64,000 nt of DNA from Alteriqipengyuania_B sp035481675 (GTDB lineage: Bacteria; Pseudomonadota; Alphaproteobacteria; Sphingomonadales; Sphingomonadaceae), in NCBI RefSeq assembly GCF_035481675.1, contig NZ_JAYJJW010000001.1, forward strand, positions 1,364,001-1,428,000, written 5' to 3'. The notes under the pieces were generated by a model, which saw only the letters and a program-made list of their open reading frames with translations, was not told where the DNA came from and did not search any database. Positions 1 through 8,798 of the stretch are shown piece after piece. The translations under genes were made by a program, and so were the position numbers. Positions within the stretch are counted from its first letter, which is position 1, and every line of letters starts with the position of its first letter.

Positions 1-2
1 GC

Positions 3-722
3 GGCGGCAACCCGACGCTGCAGCCCTACCGCGCCAGCGCGATCGACATGACGTTCGAGAAGTACTTCGGCGGCAGCCAGGGCGTCGTTGCCCTCCAGCT
101 GTTCTACAAGAACTTCGAGGACTACATCGACCGCGGCCGGATCGACTTCGACTTCGCCAACTTCCCGCTCGCCCCCGGGGTGACGGTCCCGACCACCATC
201 GGTACGCTGGATGCCCCAACGAGCAATGCCGATGGCCTGCTGTACGGTGCGGAACTGGCGCTGACGCTGCCGTTCAACATCCTGACCCCGGCGCTCGAAG
301 GCTTCGGCTTCACCGGCGGCGCGTCGATCACGGAAACCGATCTCAAGAACGAGGCGGGCAACGAGATCGTCATTCCGGGCTATTCGAAGTGGGTCGTGAA
401 CGGCACGCTGTTCTACGAACAGGGCGGCTTTAACGCCCGTGCCAGCGCACGTTACCGTTCGACCTTCCTGGGCGACTTCACGGGCTTCGGCGGCACGCCG
501 ACGCGCCGGACCGCGCTGGAAGAAACGATCATCGATGCGCAGATCGGCTACGACTTCCAGGACAACAGCGCGCTCGATGGCCTGTCGCTCTACTTCCAGG
601 GCCAGAACCTGACGGACGAGCGTTTCGCCTCGGTCGTGAACGAGGACACCCCGCTGCAGGTCATCGACTACCAGATCTACGGTCGTCGTTTCCTCGCCGG
701 CTTCACCTACAAGTTCCAGTAA
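3..722 (+). CDS. TonB-dependent receptor, C-terminal part (5' end outside window)
   Basis: This is the C-terminal beta-barrel of an outer-membrane TonB-dependent receptor. The open frame runs in from before the window, so no start is assigned. The first residues read GGNPTLQPYRASAIDM, the GNP-x-L-x-P signature that these barrels carry late in their sequence. The protein ends in an aromatic residue plus Gln (YKFQ), like the terminal beta-strand recognised by the BAM machinery. The adjoining starch-type glycoside hydrolases suggest a maltodextrin or related alpha-glucan as the imported ligand; that is inference from context. An 88-base gap with a large hairpin separates it from the following halogenase gene. 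Confidence 0.93.
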   Translation, partial: GGNPTLQPYRASAIDMTFEKYFGGSQGVVALQLFYKNFEDYIDRGRIDFDFANFPLAPGVTVPTTIGTLDAPTSNADGLLYGAELALTLPFNILTPALEGFGFTGGASITETDLKNEAGNEIVIPGYSKWVVNGTLFYEQGGFNARASARYRSTFLGDFTGFGGTPTRRTALEETIIDAQIGYDFQDNSALDGLSLYFQGQNLTDERFASVVNEDTPLQVIDYQIYGRRFLAGFTYKFQ

Positions 723-730
723 GGCATGAT

Positions 731-771
731 CCGGTGCCGGCCATGCTCACATCCGAGCAGGTCGGCACCGG
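731..771 (+). other. Two-step hairpin between receptor and halogenase genes
   Basis: CCGGTGCCG at 731-739 pairs perfectly with CGGCACCGG at 763-771. Inside it TGCTC (744-748) pairs with GAGCA (755-759) around a six-base loop. No T-run follows, so it does not look like an intrinsic terminator. It may be an mRNA processing or stability element that uncouples the level of the abundant receptor from the enzymes downstream. The structure is read directly; the role is inferred. Confidence 0.55.
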
Positions 772-810
772 AGGCCACTGGGGTCGGCCCGGGCAGACGG
801 GACCGAACCT

Positions 811-2349
811 ATGACAGGTCAGCAAACTTCAGGCGCAGCTGGCGATAAAGCGGCAGCGCGCGCGGATTTCGTCATCGTCGGCGGCGGTACCGCCGGCTGG
901 ATGGCCGCCGCCGCGCTTGCCCGCTTCGCCCCGCACAAGCGCACGATCCTCGTCGAAAGCGATGCCATCGGCACCGTCGGCGTGGGCGAGGCGACGATCC
1001 CGCAGATCCACCTCTTCAACCAGGCGCTGGGCCTGGACGAGGCCGAATTCCTCGCCGCCACCAAGGGCAGCTTCAAGCTCGGCATCGAATTCGCCGGCTG
1101 GCGGGAGCCCGGCCATTCCTACCTACACGCTTTCGGTCCCGTGGGCCGCGCGCACGGAGTGGTGCCGTTCCACCATTTCTGGTTGCGCGCGCGAGATGCC
1201 GGCAAGGCCCGCCCGCTGAGCGCCTACAGCGCCAACGACATTGCGGCGCGCAACAACCGCATGGGGGCGCCCGGGACCGACTTTCCCTACGCCTATCATT
1301 TCGACGCCGGCCTCTATGCCGCGCACCTGCGCGCGTATGCGGAAACGCGCGGGGTTACCCGCATCGAAGGCACGGTCGACCACGTGAGGCAGTCCCCTGA
1401 GAGCGGCGACATCGCCGGGCTCGACCTCGGCGACGGGCGCAGCGTCGACGGGGCGTTCTTCCTCGACTGCACCGGCTTTCGCGGCCTGCTGATCGAACAG
1501 GCGCTGGGCGCGGGCTATGCCGACTGGTCGGACCTGCTGCCCTGCGACCGCGCGGTCGCGGTCCCCTGCAAGTCGGGCGGCGACTTCACCCCCTACACTC
1601 GCTCCACCGCGCGCGAGGCGGGGTGGCAATGGCGCATCCCGCTGCAGCACCGGATCGGCAACGGCTATGTCTATTCGAGCGCCCACCTGTCGGACGAGGC
1701 GGCAGCCGATACGCTGCTCGCCCATCTCGACGGGGAACCGCTGGCCGACCCGCGAACGCTGAAATTCACCACCGGCATGCGGCGCCGGCACTGGCACCGC
1801 AACTGCCTCGCGCTCGGCCTTGCCGCCGGGTTCATGGAGCCGCTGGAATCGACCTCGATCCACCTCGTCCAGTCCGCCATCGCCCGTTTCCTGACACTGA
1901 TGCCGGACAGCGTCAGCAGTGCCGACACGGCATCTCTTGCCAGCGAATTCAACCGGCAGGCAGAGTTCGAATGGACGCGGATTCGCGATTTCCTCGTCCT
2001 GCATTACTACGCCAACGGCCGCACCGGCGAAGCGTTCTGGGACGAGCGGCGTGCAGCGACGCTGCCCGACACACTGGCCGCGAAACTCGAGCTCTGGCGC
2101 GCAGGCGCCCGCATCACCCGAGAGCACGAGGAGCTGTTCACCGAAGTCGGCTGGACGCAGGTCCTCCTCGGCCAGGGCGTGATGCCGGACAGCTGGCACC
2201 CGCTCGCCGATGCGCTGCCGGACGATGATCTGGAGCGCTTCCTCGAGGCGACCCACCGCGCCTGCGTGAAGGCCGTCGAACCGATGCCGACCCACCACGA
2301 TTACCTCGGCGCCCTGCTGGCGCGCACCACCAAGGAAGTTGCCGCATGA
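811..2349 (+). CDS. Flavin-dependent (tryptophan-type) halogenase, first copy
   Basis: Member of the FADH2-dependent halogenase family, which oxidises chloride or bromide to hypohalous acid and delivers it through a lysine to an aromatic substrate. The FAD motif GGGTAGW is at residues 24-30. The probable catalytic lysine is K89 in FKLGI. The halogenase signature WxWxIP is at 272-277 and the active-site glutamate E346 lies in PLESTS. At 512 residues it matches the family length and has no signal peptide, so it should be cytoplasmic. It overlaps the next gene by ATGA. Relatives beside TonB receptors are known in Xanthomonas and Brevundimonas and act on indoles in vitro. The natural substrate cannot be read from sequence, and it may not be free tryptophan. 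Confidence 0.9.
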   Translation: MTGQQTSGAAGDKAAARADFVIVGGGTAGWMAAAALARFAPHKRTILVESDAIGTVGVGEATIPQIHLFNQALGLDEAEFLAATKGSFKLGIEFAGWREPGHSYLHAFGPVGRAHGVVPFHHFWLRARDAGKARPLSAYSANDIAARNNRMGAPGTDFPYAYHFDAGLYAAHLRAYAETRGVTRIEGTVDHVRQSPESGDIAGLDLGDGRSVDGAFFLDCTGFRGLLIEQALGAGYADWSDLLPCDRAVAVPCKSGGDFTPYTRSTAREAGWQWRIPLQHRIGNGYVYSSAHLSDEAAADTLLAHLDGEPLADPRTLKFTTGMRRRHWHRNCLALGLAAGFMEPLESTSIHLVQSAIARFLTLMPDSVSSADTASLASEFNRQAEFEWTRIRDFLVLHYYANGRTGEAFWDERRAATLPDTLAAKLELWRAGARITREHEELFTEVGWTQVLLGQGVMPDSWHPLADALPDDDLERFLEATHRACVKAVEPMPTHHDYLGALLARTTKEVAA

Positions 2350-4208
2350 CCATTCGCACCGCCCTCGCCATGTCGCTCGCCGGCGCCGCGCTCCTGCCCG
2401 GCTGCGCGCCAGCTCTCGCCCAGTCCGCGCCAGCTACCACTCAGGGTACCACTCCGTCCGCCACACCCGCGCCCACGCTGGAGCAGGTGCGCGAGAGGCT
2501 GGCCGAAGACGAAGTGGTCTATTTCGTCCTGCCCGACCGTTTCGACAACGGCGATCCCGCCAACGATGACGGCGGCTATGGCGCCGATCGGCTCGTCAGC
2601 GGATACGATCCCACGCACAAGGGCTTCTACCACGGCGGCGACCTCGCCGGCCTGACCGCGCGGCTGGATTACCTGCAGGGCATGGGCATCACCGCGATCT
2701 GGTTCGCGCCGATCTTCGCCAACAAGCCGGTCCAGGGCCCCGCGGGCGACGAGAGCGCGGGCTATCACGGCTACTGGGTCACCGATTTCACCCGGATCGA
2801 CCCGCATTTCGGCACGAACGAGGAATTCCGCACTTTCGTGGATGCCGCGCATGCCCGCGGGATGAAAGTCTACATGGACATCATCACCAATCACACGGCG
2901 GATGTCATCAAGTACCGCGAAGGCTTCTCCTATCGCAGCAAGGGCGATTACCCATACTCCACCCGCGGCGGGCCCGACGGGGAGGCAATCAACGAAGGCT
3001 TCATGGGCGACGAGGTCCGCACGGAAGAGAACTTCGCGCGGCTGACCGACATGACCTACGCCTACACACCCTATGTGCCGGAGGCGGAGCGCGACGTGAA
3101 AGTACCGGCGTGGCTCAACGACCCGCGCTATTACCACAACCGCGGCGACACGACTTTCAGCGGCGAAAGCGCGCGGCTGGGCGACTTCGTGGGGCTCGAC
3201 GACATTTACACCGAGCAACCCTTCGTCGTGCGCGGCATGATCGACATCTACGCACAGTGGATCGAGGATTTCGGCATCGACGGTTTCCGCATCGACACCG
3301 CGCGGCATGTGAATCCCGGTTTCTGGCGGGAATTCGTGCCTGCCATGCTGGAGACCGCCGCTGGAAAAGGCATTCCCAACTTCCTGATCTTCGGCGAGGT
3401 CTACGCCGAAGACCCGATGGCGGGCTATATCGCCGAATACACGCGGCGCGACGGCTTTCCCGCCGTGCTCGACTTCGCGTTCCAGCAGGCGGTGCTGCGC
3501 TATGCCGGGGCGGGCGGCGATGCGTCCATCATGACCCGCCTGTTCGACGGCGACGTCCTTTACGAAGGTGGCGAAGCGGCCGCGCTGAAGCTGCCGACCT
3601 TCCTCGGCAACCACGACATGGGCCGCTTCACCACCATGACGAAACAGCGCAAGCCCGGCATCTCGCAGGAGGAGCTGCTGGCGCGCACTCAGCTGGCCCA
3701 TGCCATGCTGATGACGCTGCGGGGCAATCCGGTGGTCTATTCCGGCGACGAGCAGGGCTTCGTCGGCGACGGCAACGACCAAGCCGCGCGAGAGGACATG
3801 TTCCCCAGCCGCGTCGCCAGTTACAACGACAATGACCTGATCGGCACCGACGCCACCACGGCGACGGACAATTTCGACCGCAGCCACCCGCTCTATCGCC
3901 TTATCGCGCAGCTTTCCGCCGTCCGGCAGGCCAACCCGGCGCTGCGCCGCGGCCTGCAGACAATGCGCCAGTGGGACGATGCGCCCGGCATGTTCGCGGT
4001 CACGCGGCACGATCCGGAAAGCGGGCAGCGTGTTCTGCTCGCCTTCAACAACACCGCCCAGCCGCTCAGCGGCAATGTCGCGGTGGATTACGCCGCACGC
4101 GAGGTGACGACCCTGGCAGGCGCCGCCTGTCCCGCAACGGTCGCCGCGCCCGGCAGCGTCGCCGTAACCCTGCCCGCCTTCGGCTGGGCCGTGTGCGAAC
4201 TGAAATGA
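2346..4208 (+). CDS. Exported GH13 alpha-amylase family enzyme
   Basis: GH13 glycoside hydrolase, probably cutting alpha-1,4-glucan or maltodextrin in the periplasm or at the outer membrane. All four GH13 regions are present: DIITNH near 178-183, GFRIDTARH with nucleophile D317, FGEV with acid/base E351, and GNHD with D424. The N-terminus is a signal sequence. Cleavage after ALA near residue 25 is possible, but LLPGC at 16-20 also resembles a weak lipobox, so lipoprotein anchoring is open. A flexible Ala/Pro/Thr stretch follows to about residue 44. The start codon overlaps the halogenase stop (ATGA), pointing to translational coupling. The exact specificity (amylase, cyclomaltodextrinase or maltogenic) is uncertain. 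Confidence 0.92.
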   Translation: MTIRTALAMSLAGAALLPGCAPALAQSAPATTQGTTPSATPAPTLEQVRERLAEDEVVYFVLPDRFDNGDPANDDGGYGADRLVSGYDPTHKGFYHGGDLAGLTARLDYLQGMGITAIWFAPIFANKPVQGPAGDESAGYHGYWVTDFTRIDPHFGTNEEFRTFVDAAHARGMKVYMDIITNHTADVIKYREGFSYRSKGDYPYSTRGGPDGEAINEGFMGDEVRTEENFARLTDMTYAYTPYVPEAERDVKVPAWLNDPRYYHNRGDTTFSGESARLGDFVGLDDIYTEQPFVVRGMIDIYAQWIEDFGIDGFRIDTARHVNPGFWREFVPAMLETAAGKGIPNFLIFGEVYAEDPMAGYIAEYTRRDGFPAVLDFAFQQAVLRYAGAGGDASIMTRLFDGDVLYEGGEAAALKLPTFLGNHDMGRFTTMTKQRKPGISQEELLARTQLAHAMLMTLRGNPVVYSGDEQGFVGDGNDQAAREDMFPSRVASYNDNDLIGTDATTATDNFDRSHPLYRLIAQLSAVRQANPALRRGLQTMRQWDDAPGMFAVTRHDPESGQRVLLAFNNTAQPLSGNVAVDYAAREVTTLAGAACPATVAAPGSVAVTLPAFGWAVCELK

Positions 4209-5818
4209 GCAGCCACGCCTCCTCCCCGGCGCCGGACGCGCAGGCCCTGCCGTGGTGGCAGGGCGCGGCGATCTACCAGATCTATCCGCGCAGCTTCCGC
4301 GATTCCAACGGCGACGGCATCGGCGACCTGCCAGGCATCACCGCCGGGCTGGACCACGTCGCCAGCCTAGGCGTCGATGCCGTGTGGATCAGCCCGTTCT
4401 TTACCAGCCCGATGCGCGATTTTGGCTACGACGTGGCCGATTACTGCGATGTCGACCCCATCTTCGGCACGCTGTCCGATTTCGACGCGCTGGTCACGCG
4501 CGCGCACGAACTCGGCCTCAAGGTGCTGATCGACCAGGTCTATTCCCACACGTCCGACGACCATGCGTGGTTTGCCGAAAGCCGCGCCAGCCGCGACAAT
4601 CCCAAGGCCGACTGGTACGTCTGGCACAACGCGAAGCCCGACGGGTCGCCCCCGACCAACTGGCAGTCCGTCTTCGGCGGGCCGGCGTGGACGTGGGACG
4701 CGCGGCGCGGGCAATATTACCTGCACAACTTCCTCGCCAGCCAGCCGCAGCTGAACGGCCACAACCCCGACGTCCAGCAGGCCCTGCTGGACGTGGCGAA
4801 ATTCTGGCTCGACCGCGGTGTCGACGGTTTCCGCATCGATGCGATCAATTTCTCGATGCACGATCCTGAATTCCGCGACAATCCACCCGCCCCGCCGACG
4901 GACAAGCCGCGCACCCGCCCGTTCGATTTCCAGCTCAAGACCTACAACCAGTCGCACCGGGACATCCCGCTGTTCCTGGAACGACTGCGCAGCCTGGCCG
5001 ACCGCTACGATGCGACCTTTACCCTGGCCGAAGTCGGCGGAGACGAGGCGCTGGTGGAAATGAAGAGCTTCACCCAAGGCGACGCGCGCCTCAACAGCGC
5101 CTACGGTTTCGACTTCCTCTATGCCGACAAGCTCACGCCGCAGCTCGTCTGCCGGGCGCTGGGCGACTGGCCGGGGCAGCCGGGCGAAGGCTGGCCCAGC
5201 TGGGCGTTCGAGAACCACGATGCGCCCCGCGCGGTATCCCGCTGGGCGGCGCCCGAGCATCGCGCCGCCTTCCTGCGTTGCAAGATGGCGCTGCTCGCGG
5301 CGCTGCGCGGCAACATCATCGTCTACCAAGGCGAAGAGCTGGGCCTGACCCAGGTCGACATCCCCTTCGAGCAGTTGCAGGACCCCGAGGCGATCGCGAA
5401 CTGGCCGCTCACACTGAGCCGGGACGGGGTGCGCACGCCTCTGCCGTGGGCGGGCGATGCGCCGGACATGGGCTTCGGGAGTGCCAAGCCATGGCTGCCG
5501 GCGAGCGAGGATCACCGCCCGCTCGCCATCGACCGGCAGGAAGCGGACGATGCCTCCCTGCTCCACTTCACGCGCGACGTGCTGGCGCTAAGAAATGGCC
5601 ACCCGGCGCTCCACCACGGGGCGCTCGAACGCTGCCGGGCAAGCGCGGCGCTGCTGAGCTTCGACCGCATCGCAGACGGGGAGCGTATCCGCTGCCTGTT
5701 CAACCTGTCGGACCAGACGATCGACACTGCCGATGCCGCAGGATCGCCGATCTTTGCGGTCAACGCCGCCGATACTGGCACCCTCCCCCCATACGGAGCC
5801 TTGTTCCTGTCATGCTGA
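4205..5818 (+). CDS. Cytoplasmic GH13 alpha-glucosidase
   Basis: A 537-residue GH13 exo-acting alpha-glucosidase of the oligo-1,6-/maltose alpha-glucosidase type. IYQIYPRSF near 23-31 followed by a DSNGDGIGDL calcium-type loop is typical of this group. Catalytic residues are D212 (GFRID), E276 (LAEVGG) and D339 in ENHD. There is no signal peptide, so it should release glucose from maltose or short maltodextrins in the cytoplasm. ATG at 4205 is chosen because it overlaps the previous stop by ATGA and the family homology begins shortly after it; the open frame upstream of it only reflects high GC. It overlaps the GH97 gene by 7 bp. Confidence 0.92.
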   Translation: MSSHASSPAPDAQALPWWQGAAIYQIYPRSFRDSNGDGIGDLPGITAGLDHVASLGVDAVWISPFFTSPMRDFGYDVADYCDVDPIFGTLSDFDALVTRAHELGLKVLIDQVYSHTSDDHAWFAESRASRDNPKADWYVWHNAKPDGSPPTNWQSVFGGPAWTWDARRGQYYLHNFLASQPQLNGHNPDVQQALLDVAKFWLDRGVDGFRIDAINFSMHDPEFRDNPPAPPTDKPRTRPFDFQLKTYNQSHRDIPLFLERLRSLADRYDATFTLAEVGGDEALVEMKSFTQGDARLNSAYGFDFLYADKLTPQLVCRALGDWPGQPGEGWPSWAFENHDAPRAVSRWAAPEHRAAFLRCKMALLAALRGNIIVYQGEELGLTQVDIPFEQLQDPEAIANWPLTLSRDGVRTPLPWAGDAPDMGFGSAKPWLPASEDHRPLAIDRQEADDASLLHFTRDVLALRNGHPALHHGALERCRASAALLSFDRIADGERIRCLFNLSDQTIDTADAAGSPIFAVNAADTGTLPPYGALFLSC

Positions 5819-7866
5819 CCCGCAAAAAACTCGCCCTCGGCACCGCGCTCTTTGCGCTTGCCCCCTCGCTCGCTTTTGCCGATGAAGTTGCCTCTCCCGA
5901 CGGGCGCATCGTGGTGGAAGTGGATGCGGATGGCGAAGGCAAGCCGTTCTACCGCGTCACCCGCGACGGAGAGGAAGTGATCTCCTACTCCACGCTGGGC
6001 TTCAACCTGACCGACGGCGACCCGCTGCGGCGCAATTTCGAAGTCGTCGGCGTGACCCGTGCGCAGGCGGACGAGACGTGGGAGCAGCCGTGGGGCGAGC
6101 GCCGATACGTGCGTGACCACCACCGCGCCATGACGGTCGCTTTCGCGGAAAAGGACGACACGCCGCGCAGCTTCAGCGTGCAGGTGCGCGTGTTCGACGA
6201 CGGGTTCGGCTTCCGCTACGAATTCCCGCAGCAGCCGGGCTGGGATGTCGCGCGCATCGCCGACGAGCTGACCGAGTTCAACCTTAGCGTATCGGGCACC
6301 GCATGGTGGATACCGGCGGGGGACTGGAACCGCTACGAGTATCTGTATGAGACCACGCCGATCGATGCGGTCAGCACGGCGCACACGCCGATCACGATGG
6401 TGACGGACACCGGCCTGCACCTGTCTTTCCACGAAGCGGCGCTGGTCGATTATTCCGGCATGTGGCTGAAGCGGATCGCCGGCACGCGGTTCCGGGCCAC
6501 GCTTTCGCCCTCCAGCCGCGGCGCCAAGGTGGTGCGCGAACTGCCCTTCCACACGCCGTGGCGCACCGTGCGCATGTCGGACGATCCGGCCGGCCTCGTC
6601 GAAAGCGACATCGACCTCAATCTGAACGAACCCAACAAGCTGGGCGACGTCAGCTGGTTCGAACCGCACAAATACATCGGCATCTGGTGGGAGATGCATC
6701 TGGAAGACAGCAGCTGGGCGAGCGGGCCCAAGCATGGCGCGACCACCGAGAATGCGAAGGAATACATCGACTTCGCCGCCGCCAACGGCTTTCGCGGCAT
6801 CCTGATCGAAGGGTGGAATGTCGGCTGGGACGGCAACTGGTTCGGCAACGGGCGCGATTACAGCTTCACGCAGGCCTATCCCGATTTCGACATCGAGGAA
6901 GTCGCCCGCTACGCTGCGGAAAAGGGCGTGCGGATCATCGGCCACCACGAAACCGGCGGCAATATCGAAGTGTACGAGCGCCAGCTGGAAGATGGCTTCG
7001 CGCTCTACGAAAGGCTCGGCATCGACGCGGTCAAATCGGGCTATGTCGCGGATGCCGGCGGGATCATCGCCTGCAATGCCGACGAGGCCGACCCCTGCGC
7101 GGAGGAAATCTTCGAATGGCATGACGGGCAGCGCATGGCACAGCACCACCTGAATGTGGTGAAGGCTGCCGCGCGTCACCGCATCGCGGTCAACCCGCAC
7201 GAACCGATCAAGGATACCGGCCTCAGGCGCACCTACCCCAACTGGGTCAGCCGCGAGGGCGCGCGCGGGGCTGAATACGATGCCTGGGCAGTGCCGAAGA
7301 ACGATCCCGGCCACGTGCCCGAACTGGTTTATACAAGGATGCTGTCCGGCCCGATGGACTACACCCCGGGCGTCCTCAGCCTGGAGGGCCGCGGCGCGAC
7401 GCAGCCCGACCTGCCGAGCACCCTGGCCCGCCAGCTGGCGTTCTACGTCGTGATCTATTCGCCGATCCAGATGGCGGCGGATTTGCCGGAAAACCTCGCC
7501 GCATGGCCGCAGGGGCTCGATTTCATCAAGCGCGTCGCGGTCGACTGGGACGAAAGCCACCTGCTCGCCGGCGAGGTCGGCAAATACGCCGTCTTCGCGC
7601 GGCGCGCGCGCGGCGGCGATGCATGGTATCTCGGCGGCGTGACCGACGAGGACCCGCGCGACGTTTCGCTAAGCCTCGACTTTCTCTATCCCGACACCGA
7701 ATATGTCGCCACGATCTGGGAAGACGGCGAAGGAGCGGACGGCTTGGGTGACAATCGCCACGCGATGAATGTGCGCGAAGTCATCGTGCGCAAGGGCGAT
7801 ACGCTGGACATCGGCATGGCGCGCGCCGGGGGCTTCGCGGCGGAAATCAAGTTCAGCGGCGAATGA
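5812..7866 (+). CDS. Exported GH97 alpha-glucosidase (SusB-like)
   Basis: GH97 enzyme of 684 residues with an N-terminal signal peptide (ALA-FA near residue 22), so periplasmic. Motifs in order are FHEAAL (E208), EGWNVGW (E333), HHETGG (E380), NPHEP (E464), then E482 and E488 in REGARGAEY. From family knowledge these match the SusB calcium site, the paired base glutamates of the inverting subgroup and the acid, so an inverting alpha-glucosidase is predicted. Between E380 and E464 lies an insertion with two cysteines (CNADEADPC, residues 421-429) that I do not recall in SusB. The start at 5812 overlaps the preceding gene by 7 bp; a longer open frame upstream is not coding. Confidence 0.92.
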   Translation: MLTRKKLALGTALFALAPSLAFADEVASPDGRIVVEVDADGEGKPFYRVTRDGEEVISYSTLGFNLTDGDPLRRNFEVVGVTRAQADETWEQPWGERRYVRDHHRAMTVAFAEKDDTPRSFSVQVRVFDDGFGFRYEFPQQPGWDVARIADELTEFNLSVSGTAWWIPAGDWNRYEYLYETTPIDAVSTAHTPITMVTDTGLHLSFHEAALVDYSGMWLKRIAGTRFRATLSPSSRGAKVVRELPFHTPWRTVRMSDDPAGLVESDIDLNLNEPNKLGDVSWFEPHKYIGIWWEMHLEDSSWASGPKHGATTENAKEYIDFAAANGFRGILIEGWNVGWDGNWFGNGRDYSFTQAYPDFDIEEVARYAAEKGVRIIGHHETGGNIEVYERQLEDGFALYERLGIDAVKSGYVADAGGIIACNADEADPCAEEIFEWHDGQRMAQHHLNVVKAAARHRIAVNPHEPIKDTGLRRTYPNWVSREGARGAEYDAWAVPKNDPGHVPELVYTRMLSGPMDYTPGVLSLEGRGATQPDLPSTLARQLAFYVVIYSPIQMAADLPENLAAWPQGLDFIKRVAVDWDESHLLAGEVGKYAVFARRARGGDAWYLGGVTDEDPRDVSLSLDFLYPDTEYVATIWEDGEGADGLGDNRHAMNVREVIVRKGDTLDIGMARAGGFAAEIKFSGE

Positions 7867-8798
7867 TCGGGCGCGCCTTCGCCCTCTTCGCCGCGTTGAT
7901 GCTGGCCGCCTGCGCCAGCGTTCCCGCGCCGGACGACGGCGACCTCGCACGCGGCGGGCGGTTCTTGGACTACGGCCCGCTCGCGGTCGATGGGCTGCCC
8001 GACCAGCGCATCTCGATCTGGCTGCCGCCGGGCTACGACGAGGGCGTACGGCGCTATCCGGTGCTTTATATGTGGGACGGGCAGAACCTGTTCGATCCCG
8101 CCAGCACGCATTACGGCAAGGCTTGGATGGCGCAGGACGTGCTGGCCGGAATGGTCGCGCGCGGGGAGGCCGAGCCGCACATCGTCGTCGGCCTTTGGTC
8201 GCCGCCGGGCAAGGACCGCTACCGCACCTACCAGCCCGAAGCCATCGCCGAACTGGTCCCCGAAGGGGTTGCGGCCAGCGTTCGCGACATGGCGGGCGGC
8301 CCGCTCGCATCCGACGCCAATGTCGCCTGGCTGGCGGACACGGTGAAGCCTTGGGTCGACCGGTCTTTCCGCACGCAGGCCGCGCCCGAAAGCACCACGA
8401 TCGTCGGCGCCAGCATGGGCGGCGTGCTGGCGTGCTACAGCCTGATAGAGCGCCCCGACGTCTTCGGCCGCGCCGGCTGCGTCAGTTCGCACTTCGCGGT
8501 GGCAGCACCGGACATCGCCGCCCGGCATACGCCCGCTATCGTCGGCGCCTGGCGATCCTATCTCGACCACCGCCTCGCCCTGCCGGAAGGCCGCCGCATC
8601 TGGATGGATCACGGCACCGCCGCACTCGATTCCTACTACGGCCCGTACCAGTTGGGCATCGCGGAGCATCTGGACACGATGGCCGGCTGGACGCGGGACA
8701 AGGATTTCACCGCGCGCGTCTACGAAGGCGCGGAGCATGACGAGATAGCCTGGAATGCCCGCATGGCGGACATGCTGGCGTGGCTGTGGCGCGAATGA
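7863..8798 (+). CDS. Lipoprotein esterase, alpha/beta-hydrolase fold
   Basis: Esterase of the esterase-D/putative esterase family, 311 residues. The N-terminus carries a clear lipobox, LAAC with C17 as the lipidated residue, so it should be anchored in the cell envelope. The nucleophile elbow GASMGG places the catalytic serine at S184, and H292 in GAEHDEIAW is the likely catalytic histidine. Similar esterases sit in starch and maltose TonB loci and may deacylate substituted glucans; the substrate here is unproven. The gene overlaps both neighbours by ATGA (7863-7866 and 8795-8798), so it belongs to the same transcript. Confidence 0.86.
   Translation: MIGRAFALFAALMLAACASVPAPDDGDLARGGRFLDYGPLAVDGLPDQRISIWLPPGYDEGVRRYPVLYMWDGQNLFDPASTHYGKAWMAQDVLAGMVARGEAEPHIVVGLWSPPGKDRYRTYQPEAIAELVPEGVAASVRDMAGGPLASDANVAWLADTVKPWVDRSFRTQAAPESTTIVGASMGGVLACYSLIERPDVFGRAGCVSSHFAVAAPDIAARHTPAIVGAWRSYLDHRLALPEGRRIWMDHGTAALDSYYGPYQLGIAEHLDTMAGWTRDKDFTARVYEGAEHDEIAWNARMADMLAWLWRE

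Noticed and set aside
1123..2298. 391-codon open frame on the minus strand opposite the first halogenase gene
   Set aside because: High-GC DNA leaves long open antisense frames. The plus strand carries a full, motif-complete halogenase, and the antisense protein has no recognisable domain or ribosome site.
2301..4010. 569-codon open frame opposite the exported GH13 gene
   Set aside because: It is His/Val/Ala/Arg-rich with no domain pattern and fully covered by a GH13 gene with all four catalytic regions.
5278..5811. Possible N-terminal fusion of the GH97 protein to an upstream domain
   Set aside because: The open frame continues upstream but is arginine/proline-rich nonsense overlapping the GH13 gene, while a signal peptide starts exactly at 5812.
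5512..7560. 682-codon open frame on the minus strand opposite GH97
   Set aside because: Antisense shadow without motifs; its length alone is not evidence in this base composition.
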